From contig OX439048.1 in assembly GCA_949317995.1 (NCBI GenBank), forward strand, positions 30,447,495 to 30,511,494: a stretch of DNA of 64,000 nucleotides. The letters run 5' to 3'. This document shows, in pieces, positions 11,298 through 23,858 of this stretch (positions within the stretch are counted from its first letter, which is position 1; every line of letters begins with the position of its first letter). A model generated the notes under the pieces. That model was not told where the DNA came from. It worked only from the letters and a program-made list of their open reading frames with translations, and did not search any database. The DNA is from Acholoe squamosa. Its lineage: Eukaryota; Annelida; Polychaeta; Phyllodocida; Polynoidae. The position numbers were made by a program, and so were the translations under genes.

Positions 11298-14033
11298 CTG
11301 GAACAGATAGTTGAATGGTCAATATTATACATATAACACATCTTAGTCCGATGGGGTATTCCAGATACTTGATACAACTAGAACAGATTCAGAATATTCC
11401 TCCTCTCATCGCAATTCTAGAAATTTGTTGAGGGAAAGCTTAAATAGGGAGTGGTCATTTGGTGTACAAGAAGGGAAATTTGGTGTATTTCCCGGGTATT
11501 TTCTCGTGTGTGCAGCGGAAACTTTTCCGTCTCCCTCCTTTGGAGGGGTCTAAAGAAAATTTCTGCCCACCCCTTTTATACTATAGTTGCCTGCAGCCTT
11601 AACTTTTGCTAAAAAGGGATATAGTCTGATTTTTCTTGTCTCACCCAAACACACCAACCCCCCCCCCCCACCATTGTGAAAGAATGACCACCCCCTTAGC
11701 ATATCAGGATGATATTGCCTTCAATTGAAATTACCACCTTAGTGGCTGTTGGTCTTCTATAAAAGTCTATATGATGAGTTAATTACCAGTCAAATGTAGG
11801 ACATTGAGAGAGTTTTCTTTACCTGTTCCAGCATAGGTGCAGAAGGTTGGGGATTGTTGGAGGCATCCATGGCCTCTGTATATGATGGAGGTGCTGATGG
11901 CTGTACGGCTAGTGGGGTGGTAACAGATGGTGCATTATTTGCTGCTGCTGCAGTTGGGTAAGGTGTGTTCTGAGCTCCTGCAATCACAGGACCTCTGGTA
12001 TTGCTGCCAACACTCAGGGTTGTTAGCTGTGATGTATCCTGAGTCTGGGTCTCCACTGAAATGAAAGACAATGTATTATGTTAGATATTAGAAGGAGTGG
12101 TTATGATAAATGTAAAACAGCCTACACCAATAAGTGTAGGTGCATCAACTGCCATGACCATGTATTGTAACTATAATGGTGCAGTCTGAAGACAGGTAGC
12201 ATGAGGCAGGGGAGCACTAATACCCATAGTCCACTGGGCCTCTTCGGCCTACTTTGGCCATACATTTCCGACACAAAAGTCGACCGAAGAGGCCCAGTGA
12301 ACCATGGGTATTAGGGACCTTCGTCCAGTCACAATTATATATTCTCAGCTGTAATTTAGATGATAAAACCCTCTGTCATATATAAATATTTTGTGGGTCC
12401 TCTATGAATAGAAGGACTAGACATCCAGAAATATGTGTCAGATTTTAAACGATACGGTTTTGATTCCAGAAAACAAACTTACGATCTGTTTCTCGATTCT
12501 TCTTTGTAGCACAACAGATTAGAATAATCATTAGAACTACTCCAATGATGACCAGAAAGATGTACCATGGGAATTCAACTGGAATGAGAAGAGTACATGT
12601 ATTAAGTATTCTACTATTACTGGAGCAACCCCTCCCCAAGGTCTTTCAAATGCATCTCTCTTTCAAAACTACTTTCACGTTTTATCCTCATTTTCCACTC
12701 TCCTGGACTCACAATTTTACACCTCATTCACCTCATCATGACTCAGTTCATGATGATTAATACTGCTATTTCAACTGAGATATTTGAACTCTAAAATTGT
12801 TTCACAAATAAGTTGATTCTAATGTAAACTTGCCAAATTATGTAAGGCATCCCTAAGCCAGACATTGACCCTTCTCTGAAATTAGTTTAGTCATACTTAA
12901 AATAATCTTACAGCAATCCTGCTCATCACTATCATCATCACAATCATGTCGTTTGTCACACCGTTGGGAGTCAGTGTAACATTGATCACCGCAACGATTT
13001 GGTTTTGAACTTGGGCACCGGTGAGAGGCTGCAAGAGAAAGATGTATATATCTCAGTGACCAGGGTATTTGCAGGACATTAGAAAATGCATTGATGCGAC
13101 TGATATGTCATATTAGGACTAAACAAAGAATAGATAACCACCGTTGGCATTGTGTACTAGTAGGATAACATCCTCACCTGATAATCAATTGATCAATTGT
13201 TGATCTATGTAATATAATTATTAGAATAGAACTAGATGCACTTTTGCCCCATGCTTGAAATGACCATCAAGGGGATTTATCTCAAATGGATCTATTCTAA
13301 TCTTTTCAGTTTTTCTTTTATCCATAAAGAGGTATCTTCTTTTATTTTGCATAATATATTTTCTTCGGGCTTTCTTTTTGCATTTCTTTCATATTCAGCA
13401 ACTATATTATGATTTTAGCCTGTGTCATGAACTCATTTTACGTGAGCAAAGACACACTTAGCATATTCAATTTCAAAGACTACTTACGACAGTATCGGTA
13501 TATGCTTACGCATCTGCCGCTTGGACATTTTTTCTCGAGTGTATCACATTCACCAGCTGGAAGTAAATGAGTAGACCATCATTATAGGAAATGGGCTGAT
13601 ATTAAACAATATGTATGTTATAAAACTAGCACCTTTTTATTAACTCAATGTAGAGAGAACCTTTAATGGCATACTCAGCAATTTAATTCTTTTTCCTGAA
13701 CGTCATCCTAAGAATACGATATAACATTTTAAAGAAAAGATAATTTCCATGTAAAACTTACGGCATTTTCCTGGTCGAGAAACACAACTGCCATCTTTAC
13801 ATAACTGTTCCCACAAGCTGCATTCACCAGCTATAAAATAGAGGGGGAAAACAACAGCAGTATGATGAGAAAGATTGGAGCAGGTTATTTATTAGATGAA
13901 TATATTATTATGAAAAATTATCTGTTCCAGACATTCAAAACCAAGGTCTAACGATCATACTTACGACAGTTCTTATGTGGACGAACACAGCTCCCATCAG
14001 GACACTTCTTCTCAAATGAATAACATTCTCCAT
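11229..14033 (-). CDS. Downstream 3' cassette A: Cys modules, LDLa, TM, sorting-motif tail
   Basis: Seven exons: 14033-13965, 13830-13762, 13556-13488 (4-Cys modules), 13028-12912 (LDLa), 12578-12483 (TM), 12055-11823 (tail), 11297-11229 (PPPY exon with TAA). Phases are identical to the complete gene and cassette B; 240 codons are open after the 2-nt offset. The LDLa ends CDDDSDEQDC. The TM exon encodes WYIFLVIIGVVLMIILICC. The tail has VQPSAPPSYTEAM, PQPSAPMLEQ and PAPPPYEDI, and ends STLPV. Cassette A is closer to B than to the complete gene: EFPW before the TM and GAQNTPYPT are shared only by A and B. No upstream exons for a signal peptide or CUB domains were recognised between 14034 and 23858. 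The same two explanations apply as for cassette B. Confidence 0.78.
11450..11698. repeat. MITE-like element, GTGGTCATT ends
   Basis: Begins GAGTGGTCATTTGG and ends AAAGAATGACCACCCC. The interior resembles 38817-39062 in inverted orientation. It lies in the last intron of cassette A. Confidence 0.55.
11823..12055 (-). CDS. Cassette A exon 6: cytoplasmic tail
   Basis: 233 bp, phase 1 to 0, donor GTAAAG. It carries RGPVIAGAQNTPYPT, an Ala-rich run, PSAPPSYTEAM and PSAPMLEQ. Confidence 0.85.
12216..12314. repeat. Near-perfect 31-bp inverted repeat
   Basis: Arms CTAATACCCATAGTCCACTG and onward, and its complement, match at 29 of 31 positions around a 37-bp spacer. It lies in an intron of cassette A; a short foldback MITE is likely. 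Confidence 0.75.
12483..12578 (-). CDS. Cassette A exon 5: transmembrane helix
   Basis: 96 bp, phase 1-1. About 19 hydrophobic residues are followed by CATKKNRE. Confidence 0.85.
12912..13028 (-). CDS. Cassette A exon 4: LDLa
   Basis: 117 bp, phase 1-1, with six cysteines and a CDDDSDEQDC calcium loop. Confidence 0.87.
13488..13556 (-). CDS. Cassette A exon 3: 4-Cys module 3
   Basis: 69 bp, phase 1-1. It encodes GECDTLEKKCPSGRCVS and more, with acceptor TTCCAG and donor GTAAG. Confidence 0.8.
13762..13830 (-). CDS. Cassette A exon 2: 4-Cys module 2
   Basis: 69 bp, phase 1-1. It encodes GECSLWEQLCKDGSCVSR and more. Confidence 0.8.
13965..14033 (-). CDS. Cassette A exon 1: 4-Cys module 1
   Basis: 69 bp, phase 1-1, acceptor CTTGTAG, donor GTAAG. 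It encodes GECYSFEKKCPDGSCVRP and more. The ATG at its edge comes from the splice junction and is not taken as a start. Confidence 0.8.
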
Positions 14034-14870
14034 CTACAAGAAAACAAAAAAGGGACTGTATGAATACTACAGACCATCCATCTCAGACATAAATTTTAAA
14101 AGAAAATACAATAGCTAGAAGCAACAGAGCAAGAGAGAAAAATGCAGTCGAGCACAGTCCTGGTATCATTTGCTGATAGAGTAATTCCAGATTTGACAGC
14201 TGAATATCACTACAAACAGTTGAATGTCAGTGGCCATTAACAATTAATCAAGCTCCTAGGATTCATCATAACAGCTTTTTTCCAAGCTGAATGTTTCCAC
14301 GAGGCGGATCTTAGCACTACCCCAAGGGAATTAGTATTGTAAATATGGAATGAAACTGATTCCTCAACACTTGCCCAGGAGATTGGGGGGGGGGTATAAT
14401 TGGATTAGCACCGATCTGCCATATGCTGCATGCACTAGACCTTACAAAGACACCGCCAGAGGCACTGGAAATTTTCCTAATTGTTTGCAGTAACGACAAT
14501 GACAATGATTTTATTCTCGAAAACTCATACGAGCTACATAAGACGTATAAACTGGACTTCTAAAAGGGTTGGGAAATGTTTTATAGCATCTCTGGTCACC
14601 ACCAATAAAACAAATGAGGTCACACGGGGGCCCTCATCAGAATAGCCGCATTGTATGCAACACACTGGTTGTATAAACAATTTAGGGATAATTCATCAAA
14701 CTAGATAAAAAAAACTAAAGGTATCAAAGCTCAGGACCTAGAGGTGCTGTAGGCTGACCGCTTCAGCGGAAAACTTGGAAGCAGTGACCGCAGTAAAAGT
14801 GCAAATTACTCTTATGATGGCGTAATGGCAGATCTCTGCTAATATAAATAAACATAACCCCTTCCCAGTG
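14034..14870. other. Upstream flank of cassette A, no exon recognised
   Basis: Searched on the minus strand for a signal peptide, CUB, LDLa or stalk exon with a phase-1 donor; none found. Confidence 0.45.
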
Positions 14871-14873
14871 GAC

Positions 14874-16651
14874 ACAGGACATTACATCAACTTTGACAAC
14901 CGGTTGATGAGTACTGTGTTGATGGTGTTGATCAACCTGTCTTCAACACTTTTTCAATCATTCTACATGGAAAAAATGAACCTAATTATCTTAGGCAAAC
15001 GTTAGCTGGAATGCCTAACTTTCAAAGCCAAGTTGGGAGTTTGCACATGTCCAAACCACCGAACTTTTCTTAGGAGTTTACAGCTAACTATTAGGAAAAT
15101 TTCCTAACTTGCCTGAATTTTCCTAGGTATCACACACTGTTTTCCTAGTCCTGCTCTCATTGATGGATGATTCCTAAACTCAGAGTGACACTTAAAGACA
15201 GGGTTTTAACACAAAAGAATAGTATTGACCAGCATTTTTAAGCTAAAGGTGCAGCTTTTACCTTAGGGTGTAGCATACAGTGTTTCATGGCTATTCCTTT
15301 ATTTCAATTATTTAATCATTGTAAACTCTATGTTATGTAGACTTAAAACACCCACAGCAGTGTCTCATCATTTCACCCTTTGCTTACCGATAGTGCATTA
15401 ATGCACTTTAATGCACTACAATGAGTAGTGCATTAATGCACTACCATGGGGAGAACCGATAGTGCATTAATGCACTATTTATCATTTTCTTTCTCAAAAG
15501 TTGTTTTTTGGGTTTGCTGGTGAAATAATAATCATATCAAGACCAATTTTTGAGGAGACATAAAAGATATCATTGGTAATTATGTCCTAGGTGTTTTTTC
15601 ACAGGAAAACTTTGCTATGGTTATGCACTGTACTGCTTAAGTAAACATGGTGTATTATTCTCAAAAATGGCCGGCTGTGGGGGTGCATTACATGTGCAGA
15701 GTGTGGCTGTTATGTAATATGCCCTGTCTCATACAGCGGTAGGCAAAGGGTTAAGAAGCATGTTCAATGCCTCACATTATGTTCAACCCCTAAGCATAAT
15801 TGCTCTGGGTTTATTACATGGTTCCAGACTCACCACTGTAGATATATGAGTATATCTGAATATCCATAAAACAGGTGTTTTATATTCTCCTTCCTTCCTC
15901 CCTCAAAGATTTATAAACTTATTAGGTGTATTTTGTTAATTATTATGTCATGTTGAATTGTAAAAGCCATATAATGCTAATAGTAATTGAAATCACCATT
16001 ATTTTTACACCTATGGGCTTCTACATGATATACATATACTGGAAAAATCCTCATGCAAACCACACTGCCACCTGGTGGGAAGAAAACTACTATCCCTTAG
16101 ACAAAACTACTACCCTTAGGCAAAGTAACTGATTTTCTCTTTTGGCTAAGTCAAGTCAGCTTGCCTGAATAGGTTAGTCAATACTGCTAACATGTTAGTT
16201 AGATGTTACTCATGTGTTGGGTGTTTTGCCTAATTAGGTGTTTCTCCTAAGTTAAATTAGATTGACTCATGTGGATTTTTTTTTCTGTGTATTTCAATGT
16301 TGTCAACAATCAACATTTCAACATCCAATCAACAGTTGACATATCAATGTTGAAATACTATTCTCAAATCAACATTGATTTGTCAACATTGAATCAACAA
16401 TAGCGATTTCATTGTTGATTCAATGTTGATTTGAACAACATTGATATGTCAACAAAGAACCAACTATGAATCAACTTAGAAATACAAACATTGAATCAGC
16501 GCTGATGGTTGGATGTTAAATCACAGTTGATTTTGATTATGTTGTGTCAACTTTCAAATTCAACTATATTTCAACCCTGAAACAACCGTTGATATGCAAA
16601 TATCGCAAACGTTGTTTCAAGCCTGAATCAACGTTGATGTGCCCAGTGGGT
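14874..16651. mobile_element. CCCAGTGG-ended inverted-repeat element with a nested ACACAG element
   Basis: Ends CCCAGTGGACACA (14874) and TGTGCCCAGTGGG (to 16650) are inverted with two mismatches. TTGATTCAATGTTGA-type motifs adjoin both ends, densely so at 16305-16640. Nested inside is 14964-16290, with ends ACATGGAAAAAA and TTTTTTTTTCTGTGT, the family seen at 7958-10682. No transposase. Confidence 0.6.
15390..15477. repeat. Three copies of a GTGCATTAATGCAC palindrome
   Basis: TAGTGCATTAATGCACTA is perfect at 15426-15443 and 15460-15477, and nearly so at 15390-15407, with an extra half site between. Confidence 0.85.
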
Positions 16652-16826
16652 TACATAGGCTAACTGTGATGATTTAAATGTACATAATTGTACGAAATAA
16701 TTATCCCAATATTTGCTGGAAATTTATATCAAAATTGGAAAAGCATAATGATAGTAATGTAATGTTCAATGCATTTTACAAGATTGCCGATGGAAAGTTA
16801 AACACTTCATGGTTAAACAAGTTAAA

Positions 16827-16890
16827 AATCTCTCTCTCGTATCTCTCTCTCTGTCTCTGTCCCTGTCTCTCTCTGTCTCTCTCTCTCCTA
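16827..16890. repeat. TCTCTG microsatellite
   Basis: TCTCTCTG/TCTCTGTCCC repeats. The ORF through it (Ser/Leu-rich) is not supported. Confidence 0.75.
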
Positions 16891-17009
16891 CTCTCTTTCT
16901 GGTTTATATCTTGCATCATCATAATACTTCATCCATTATTTATAATTTCATGGGAAAAGCCAATACCCTGGTATAATCATTCATAAATGAATTACGGAGT
17001 AGATATAAG

Positions 17010-17350
17010 CAAGTTCGGTAGAGAGGTATTCTCTTGTGTCTGCTTTTATTATGATGTCATCATATAAATTCTTAACAAGATAAGCTTCACATCCAAAAGG
17101 CAATCGCTTTGTATTCATCCATTTAGCAATTGACGCCATTGAAAAAAAATAACATGATATTCTTTTTCTAATGTTCTTTTGAAATTCCCTATTTATCTGC
17201 TGTTGTGGGTGGCCAAGGTCCAAAATGTTAGTGTCTACCACTGCAAAACCATTAAAAAATGATTCAAGAGTCCAACAATAACTGTCAGATTCAATGTCCG
17301 ATTCTGAAGGTGTGACTGTATTTTCAAGTAGTATGGTATTTGACAATAAA
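17010..17350. repeat. Dispersed repeat, copy 1
   Basis: GAGAGGTATTCTCTTGTGTC and TTTGTATTCATCCATTTAGC recur at 21231-21340. The 121-codon minus-strand ORF here is not conserved in the other copy. Confidence 0.55.
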
Positions 17351-17848
17351 TTAATACTTTATCTAGCCCCCATGATGTTCAAGTTGCGACTGGTTCCCAT
17401 CTTGATAAAACTCTATTAATCCAGGCCGTGGCAATGAGTTATAGGGAATTGAGAAGAGCGACAAGTCGATCGCTATTGTTTGGGGAGTTACAATAGTAAT
17501 TCTGGAAATAATATAAAGACGCAGGGTTCCTTCATACTAGATATATCCCAGCAGCATACATGAATGGTTACTATAAAGCATGATCTAAAGACAGGAAACT
17601 TTTGAATGCGATATGTCACTGGGAACAGGCAAAGAATGTCACTATAAGTCCTCAGTCACATGAAGTCTAGGGTGGGCGCGGTGTGTTATAGCCCTATAGG
17701 ATACTGGAGGTGGCTGAGAAGTCATTGTTTTGGACTTGAGCCAAGTAGTTCCTGGGGGTCCCAGTGGCAGCAGTAGAGGTGATGTCCTTATGGGTGGATG
17801 TGTGTGTGTCCTCTATGAGTAATCTATTAGAGCACTACCAGACCAAGG

Positions 17849-18020
17849 TCCAAAGGGTGTCGGATGGCAAAAGACCAAAACCACCGGCAGTCTGGGGATA
17901 TACTAAGTCCAAAGGGTGTCGGATGGCGAAAGATCAGAACCACCGGCAGTCTGAGGGTATACAAAGTCCAAAGGGTGTCGGATGGCGAAAGACCAAGACC
18001 ACCGGTAGTCTGGGAGTATA
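17849..18020. repeat. 59-bp tandem repeat, about 2.9 copies
   Basis: TCCAAAGGGTGTCGGATGGC starts at 17849, 17908 and 17967. It is a short minisatellite. Confidence 0.88.
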
Positions 18021-18199
18021 TAAGGCTGGAACTGCAGAGGTGGGGTGCAGACTGTGTACCAAAGGAAGGGATTCACGGTCTGTCCTGGAACCATAGGGGA
18101 AGAAATTTATATTTGGCAGTCCACAAGTAGGAATCAATTGAAATTCTGAATAGTATTTACTGGAGCTTTGGTCACTGCTTTGGAGTGCTCTCTGGGTTC

Positions 18200-18350
18200 A
18201 CAACTTTATTCAATTGAGGATTCTAACTTCATTCAATTGAGTTCAAACTTTATTTGATTGGGTTTCTAACTTCATTTGATTGAGGTTCCTGGATTAATTC
18301 AATTGAGTTCTTGACTTCATTCAATGGGGTCTTGACTTCATTCAATTGGA
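18200..18350. repeat. Degenerate 25-35 bp CATTCAATTGAG repeat
   Basis: Five or six variants of CTTCATTCAATTGAGTTC in a row. Confidence 0.7.
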
Positions 18351-19690
18351 GATCTAAACACACCAACTAAGGGATCTGCTTGTTACATACATAGAGGAAC
18401 CACACATCTGAAGGACTTAGATTTGTTTAGCTTTCCTTTGGTCTCACTACACATTGTTGTATTCTCAATGCTCACTTGAAACATCTCACCATGGAGTTAT
18501 TGATTTAATTCGAAGTTATGCCATGATGGAGTTCTAAGGCACCAACAGTTTGTGATTGTGATATTCATTTGTGATTATTGATTTAACCTGGAGTTATGCC
18601 ATGATGGAATTCAAAAGTTCATGTCATTGGTGATGTCATATGGAGATCGACATTTATAATGAAGTTTAGGCATTTCAAATTATTATTGAATTGGTGTTTG
18701 GAAAATAACCTCGCATTTGGACTTGGACATGAGGATGGAAATTTGTAAAGGCTTGTAACTGTGTGCCTGCACGCACCTGTAACCACGATGGAGATTATTT
18801 CTGCCCGGGATTGGGTATATGATGTTATTGATGAAATGTGGTGTAATTATTATTTGAGGTTTATAGATATTGACATCGCGAAGTTGGAGTTTGACATTGA
18901 TTGGATTTAATTCATTGAAACTCTTCCTGTTTTAAAGGCGTATATTTAGGACTTTTAAATTGAAATGTAAAATCGACGTTGGAGTCTGAATTGATTCGAC
19001 CTTGGATTGGCATACATATTTCGATTCAATAAAAAACCCTTGGAGATGAAGTACCCAATTGTGTTTTCTTTCCACATGGGCTAGGGAATTTAAACACAAA
19101 GCTCTACCCCTTGATGCTAGCAGGAGATCATTCCCCAAGAATATAATAACATCATGAGTGGAGATGGGATTGAGGATAAATAATAAACTGCGAGTAGAGA
19201 TTGGAGTGAGGTGAAAACATAACTGGTGGAAATCCGAGTTCGATCATTGCATTGCAAGCTACCCCATTTAAAAGCTAGCTAAACCCCATCATAAAGGTTC
19301 ACCCCATTCAAGGGTGCACTCTATTTCAGCCAAACCCCATTCAAAATTTATCAACAATAACTAACAACACATATCACCTCCTCCATCAAACAAATCAACC
19401 CCCAACATTATAAGCTAACCACCTCTTAATCCCTCCGCCTGCCATAGCCCAGCAATGACCACTGGTCCAGCCACAACATAGGTATACGTGCTCAATAGTT
19501 GTAGAAGCAGTAATGGTAGCCGTAGAATGGAGACAGCAGCAATGAGCAGCTCCAAGGCTCCAGGATGCTTTACCAAGTGTTAGAACTGGTATACACACAT
19601 GCTGAGGAGGCACAGCAGGGGCACTAATACTAAACCAAAATAAATACTTTCATGGGCCAAGAACCTGGGAACTCTCAATTAATTAACCCC
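18351..19690. other. Non-coding, nothing recognised
   Basis: No domain or splice-supported exon. A run of CACCCCATTCAA-type repeats lies at 19255-19340. Confidence 0.4.
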
Positions 19691-20620
19691 CCTACAGACT
19701 GAATACCAATACTCGGTCCCCTACAACCATTTTACAGAGATTCTGAATAATCGGTCAACTGTTTCTGCAGTATAGAATGAAAGGCAAATTTAGCTGAATC
19801 AGAGGTGTAACCCAGGATGCTCTTGCACTCTCACCCACAAGTCTCACCAATGTGAATCTGCATCTTTAATGCTAATACTATCCTATAGACTATGTACTGC
19901 CTGAGTAAAACCCTTGGATCACCCTGTAGAAGGTGTTTTCCTAAACCCCTGTTACATGAATGAGTTCAATCCTTAATGATTAGGCCTATCTATGTGTATT
20001 GAACTGATGAACTGAAATAAGCCTAACAAATCTACTCTACAAGCTTGTGTATAAGCGACATCTCACATATAAGCTGGACCATGCAGACTTTGGGCATTTC
20101 CTATAAGCTGCACCTGATGATGGAAGATTTCAATGGCATGAAAAAAGTAGATAGTGATAATGGAATACCCCCAAAACATATTGTCTTTATTTAAATTTGC
20201 CAAGTAGAACACTATAGGGGGGAAATTGCCAGAGGTGAATGATGAATAGGGTTAAAGGGCATATTATGCAATTGTTTAGGGCCTAAGTGGCTAAGCCCAA
20301 TGAGCTATATATTCGACGATATCCCGTTGTTACAATTGATTTGGGACTCAGATGGAATATCTCTTATTTTTAATAAAGCAGGGATGCCACTCACTGGTCA
20401 ATGAAAATTCGGAAATCATCCTAATTTTCGGGACCCCCAATAGGAAATGCCTACAGGAAATGAATTCCAAAATTAAGTAATATACAGAGCTATGTATATT
20501 TCTTAAGAAATGTACCCAACACGTTTTACTGAATGGGTCAGTTTTGTTAGGATGGATGCCACAGTAAGTCTTAGAGTAAAGAGCCAATTGTTATGACATC
20601 TCAAAAGGATTTATTTGAGT
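19690..20620. repeat. Spacer segment homologous to 40960-42840
   Basis: Shared pieces include CAGTATAGAATGAAAGGCAA (19770) versus CAGTGTTGAATGAAAGGCAA (about 41000), and GGGATGCCACTCACTG (20383) versus the same at 42715. The order is the same in both. Confidence 0.6.
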
Positions 20621-22270
20621 TTGCCCCATTATATATCGATACAATATTTTGTTCAGAACATTTTATAGAAAACATTATATGACACTGACTGTCTATTTGT
20701 ATCCAGTCTAGTGGCAGTCATGGAACATGACTGCTATTGTCCCTCCTTTACAATGTCATCTATCTCTATCAACTGCCCCCACTTGGATCTATTGTACATG
20801 GGCCCCATAACCTGTCTACCAACTGTCCTGTGGTACCCCCTCCCCCTCGCTATATTTATGCTTAAATATGATGTTTTGTCTCTCTTGCAACTCTACCCAC
20901 CTCTCTCACCACCTAAGGTGTACCAACTGAGCTGTCTCCTCTTTTTTTGTTCCCCCATTTCACTGATTAATTTTTACAGCCTGCTTTATTAGCAAGTTTC
21001 TCCATTTCTCTGATCTACGATCTAGCATCCCAAACATTTCCCTCTGAGACTATATCTTGTACTATCATCTCTGAGTCTGACTCTCATACTGCATCCCTTT
21101 CAAAATTTCACATCGTAAAGCTCATATTTTATACATTTATGATTTAGGCAGTAAAAAGTCAGCATGGTAGCCTCACAATAAATGTATCACACACATACTC
21201 CATCTGATAGTTTTGTACAGAAGCAAGGAAGAGAGGTTTTCTCTTGTGTCTGCTTTTTATTATGATTTCATGTTTTTTTGGTTAACAGATTGGCTAAACA
21301 TGTAAAAGGTAGCCACTTTGTATTCATCTATTTAGCAGATTCACACCATTTACAAACCAACAGTAGGGTTTTAAATCTTCCTATGACACAACATCAACAT
21401 ACGTACATTGTACATAACGTGCTAAACAGGGTCATAACAAAATTTAATCTACAGTATTTTGAGGCTGCACAACTGGGTAGACCTCTCTTATAGACCCTGT
21501 CTGTTTCCAAAGCCTAAATGACTGAGAAAACATAAATCTCTATTAAGATTTTAATCTTCATTAAAATCTATGGTCAAAACCAAGATAGTCAGGATTATAT
21601 ATACCCCTGCCAACTCCTGGATGTATCAGTCTTACACTAAACCATTCAAACATAGTTCAAGAGTTAATCAATGATTGTCAGATTCGTTGTCTAACTAACA
21701 AGTTCTGACTGTATTTCCTAATATTCTCAAGTATCATGGTATTTGAATTCAATAAAACAGATTTAAACATGTCTAGCTATGATTCAATAATGCACAACCA
21801 ATAGTTTCTGCAGTATATTCCTTAGAAGGCAACTGGTAAATTGTACTCATTCATTGATCATGATGCTATATGACATGTTTTGGAACTGTTGTCAATTTGT
21901 CCCAATATAGGCAGTAATTGTATTACAAGTTTAACAAATATGAATCTGTTCAAATGATATTTTCAGGACTTAAGAGTTCCTTCAGTAATATAATTATAGT
22001 GAATCCACCTGAATATGATATTAGTGCGAAAATGGGTCCACAACAAAATGACTAGTGAAAATGCTTAAATGCAATAATAACAATTTCAGTTGGCACTTGT
22101 TCTCTATTAAATATTTTAGTACATGGAGTATCAGCATATACAAAGTTACTGTCTGGCACAGGATGAGTGTATTTTTTATTTTCTATTGAAGACACTTTGC
22201 ATCAAATCAGAATTTTTATTCAAATACTTAAAGTAAGAATTATTAGCAAATCCTGACACAAATTTAGATG
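20621..22270. other. Non-coding; dispersed repeat copy 2 at 21231-21340
   Basis: CTAGCTATGATT and TTTCTGCAGTATATTCCTTA (about 21770-21830) also resemble 1728-1772. No gene found; the 93-codon plus ORF at 20711 lacks any support. Confidence 0.4.
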
Positions 22271-22507
22271 TACCGTAAACTCCCGCGTATAAGACGCGTC
22301 CTCTACGCCAAACAAAATGCTGGGTAGTCTTATAGCTTTCTCTCAAGTTGGGGGTGCGTCTTATACGAGGGGTAGTTTTTCTATAGAAATGTAGTAATCT
22401 TACAAATTTCAGCATTAAAATGTGCGTCTTATACGCAAAAATGCATGTGCTGAGTTTGGGGTGCGTCTTATACGTGCAGCGCGTCTTCTACGCGGGAGAT
22501 TACGGTA
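22271..22507. mobile_element. TACCGTAA MITE, copy 1
   Basis: Ends TACCGTAAACTCCCGCGTA and CGCGGGAGATTACGGTA. The body is rich in TATAAGACGCG/GCGTCTTATAC. Length 237 bp including flanking TA. Confidence 0.85.
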
Positions 22508-22900
22508 CATAAAAAACTCCTGAAATTTATCACCAAAAAGTCCCTGATTTAGGGATGAAAAAAGTTCCTGAAATGCTCAATGAGAACCCCCGAAATAAGG
22601 CTTTGTCTAGGAATGCATGTCTCAAGTACCTAAAAGTCCCTAGAATCAGGGAGTTCCCTGACCAGTCCAACCCTGCTGAGTTCACTTAAGGTCTACATCA
22701 TGTGTATGTACATTGTTGGGTCAACATAGGTAAATAGTACATACCATTAACATTTGCTATCTATGTTCATTCCTATATATATATTGCACATGATATCTGT
22801 TGGAAAATGCAAATCAGATCTTTTCCTATTCATTATACACATAGTTACACAGGCATATTTACATTTACTTGTGACCAATATTATTATACATGCATTGTAA

Positions 22901-23090
22901 TACCATAAACTCTCTCATATAAGCCGCATCCCTCATATAAGCCACACCCCCCAATTTTAAGGAAGCTATGAGGCGTATCCGATGCTTGAAAATAGTAGGT
23001 TTAGTACTATTCTATAGTGTCAAATACCCTCCTATAAGCAGCATCCCATCTTTGGACTATTCCGCGGCTTATACAAGAGAATTTACGGTA
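22901..23090. mobile_element. TACCATAA/TTACGGTA MITE, related subfamily
   Basis: Ends TACCATAAACTCTCTCATA and CAAGAGAATTTACGGTA. The body has ATAAGCCGCATCC, a variant of the TACCGTAA family. Confidence 0.65.
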
Positions 23091-23279
23091 CCCCATGTAT
23101 AAGGTGCAGCTCATATGCAAAGATAGAATGGTATTCTAATGTGAAGATAGAACAAAATTCAAGTGCCCAAAATATTACTCCAGGGCTCCTTATGGGTCTT
23201 GCATGAGTTCAGGGTGAACCTTATATCTGGGGTGCACCTTATACATGAAGTATTACAGTAACGGTAACTAACTTTACTA

Positions 23280-23505
23280 TACCGTAATCTCTTGCGTATA
23301 AGACGCGTCTTATACTCCAAAAAAATGCCTGTTGTGCCCTATAGAATCATCCCAAAGTCAGGGTGCGTCTTATAGGCGGGGTACTTTTACTATAGAACAG
23401 TACTAAACTTATAAAATTCATGCCCTAGGTGCACCTTACAGTTTTCTTTCAACTCAGGGTGCGTCTTATAGGCGAGGTGCGCCTTATAGGCGTGAGTTTA
23501 CGGTA
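23280..23505. mobile_element. TACCGTAA MITE, copy 2
   Basis: Ends TACCGTAATCTCTTGCGTA and GGCGTGAGTTTACGGTA. 226 bp. Confidence 0.75.
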
Positions 23506-23858
23506 ATATTAAACTGGCATTAACTCACTTCAGGTCACTTAGGTCCCTGGACTTAAGTCTATAGAGACTACATTACATTAGACACATGTATACCATAAAG
23601 ATGGTATACGTCTTACTTTTTTTGTAGAAAGTGCATTAGGTTATGAATGAGGGCAGTTGGGTGATTTATTTGAAAATACATTTCAGGTATGAATGAAAAT
23701 AGACTGGAACAATAAATACTTTTCTAGCCCCTATGACATTTCAGTGCATTCTATTAGTGAGAGCAAGCTACTGTGCACACATACTTTAGTATCAACAATA
23801 AGAATATATACATGTTAATGTTGCAGGTCTATACAAACTAAAATCCTATCAAAGATAC
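23506..23858. other. Spacer left of the retrotransposon
   Basis: AT-rich, no gene. Ends in the target duplication ATAC. Confidence 0.5.

Noticed and set aside
15835..15880. Possible minus-strand first exon (short ORF MDIQIYSYIYSG ending at GTGAGT in phase 1) for cassette A
   Set aside because: No hydrophobic signal core and it lies inside a transposable element. The donor match alone is not enough.
16981..17346. 121-codon minus-strand ORF
   Set aside because: Lies in a dispersed repeat whose other copy (21231-21340) does not keep the frame, and no domain is visible.
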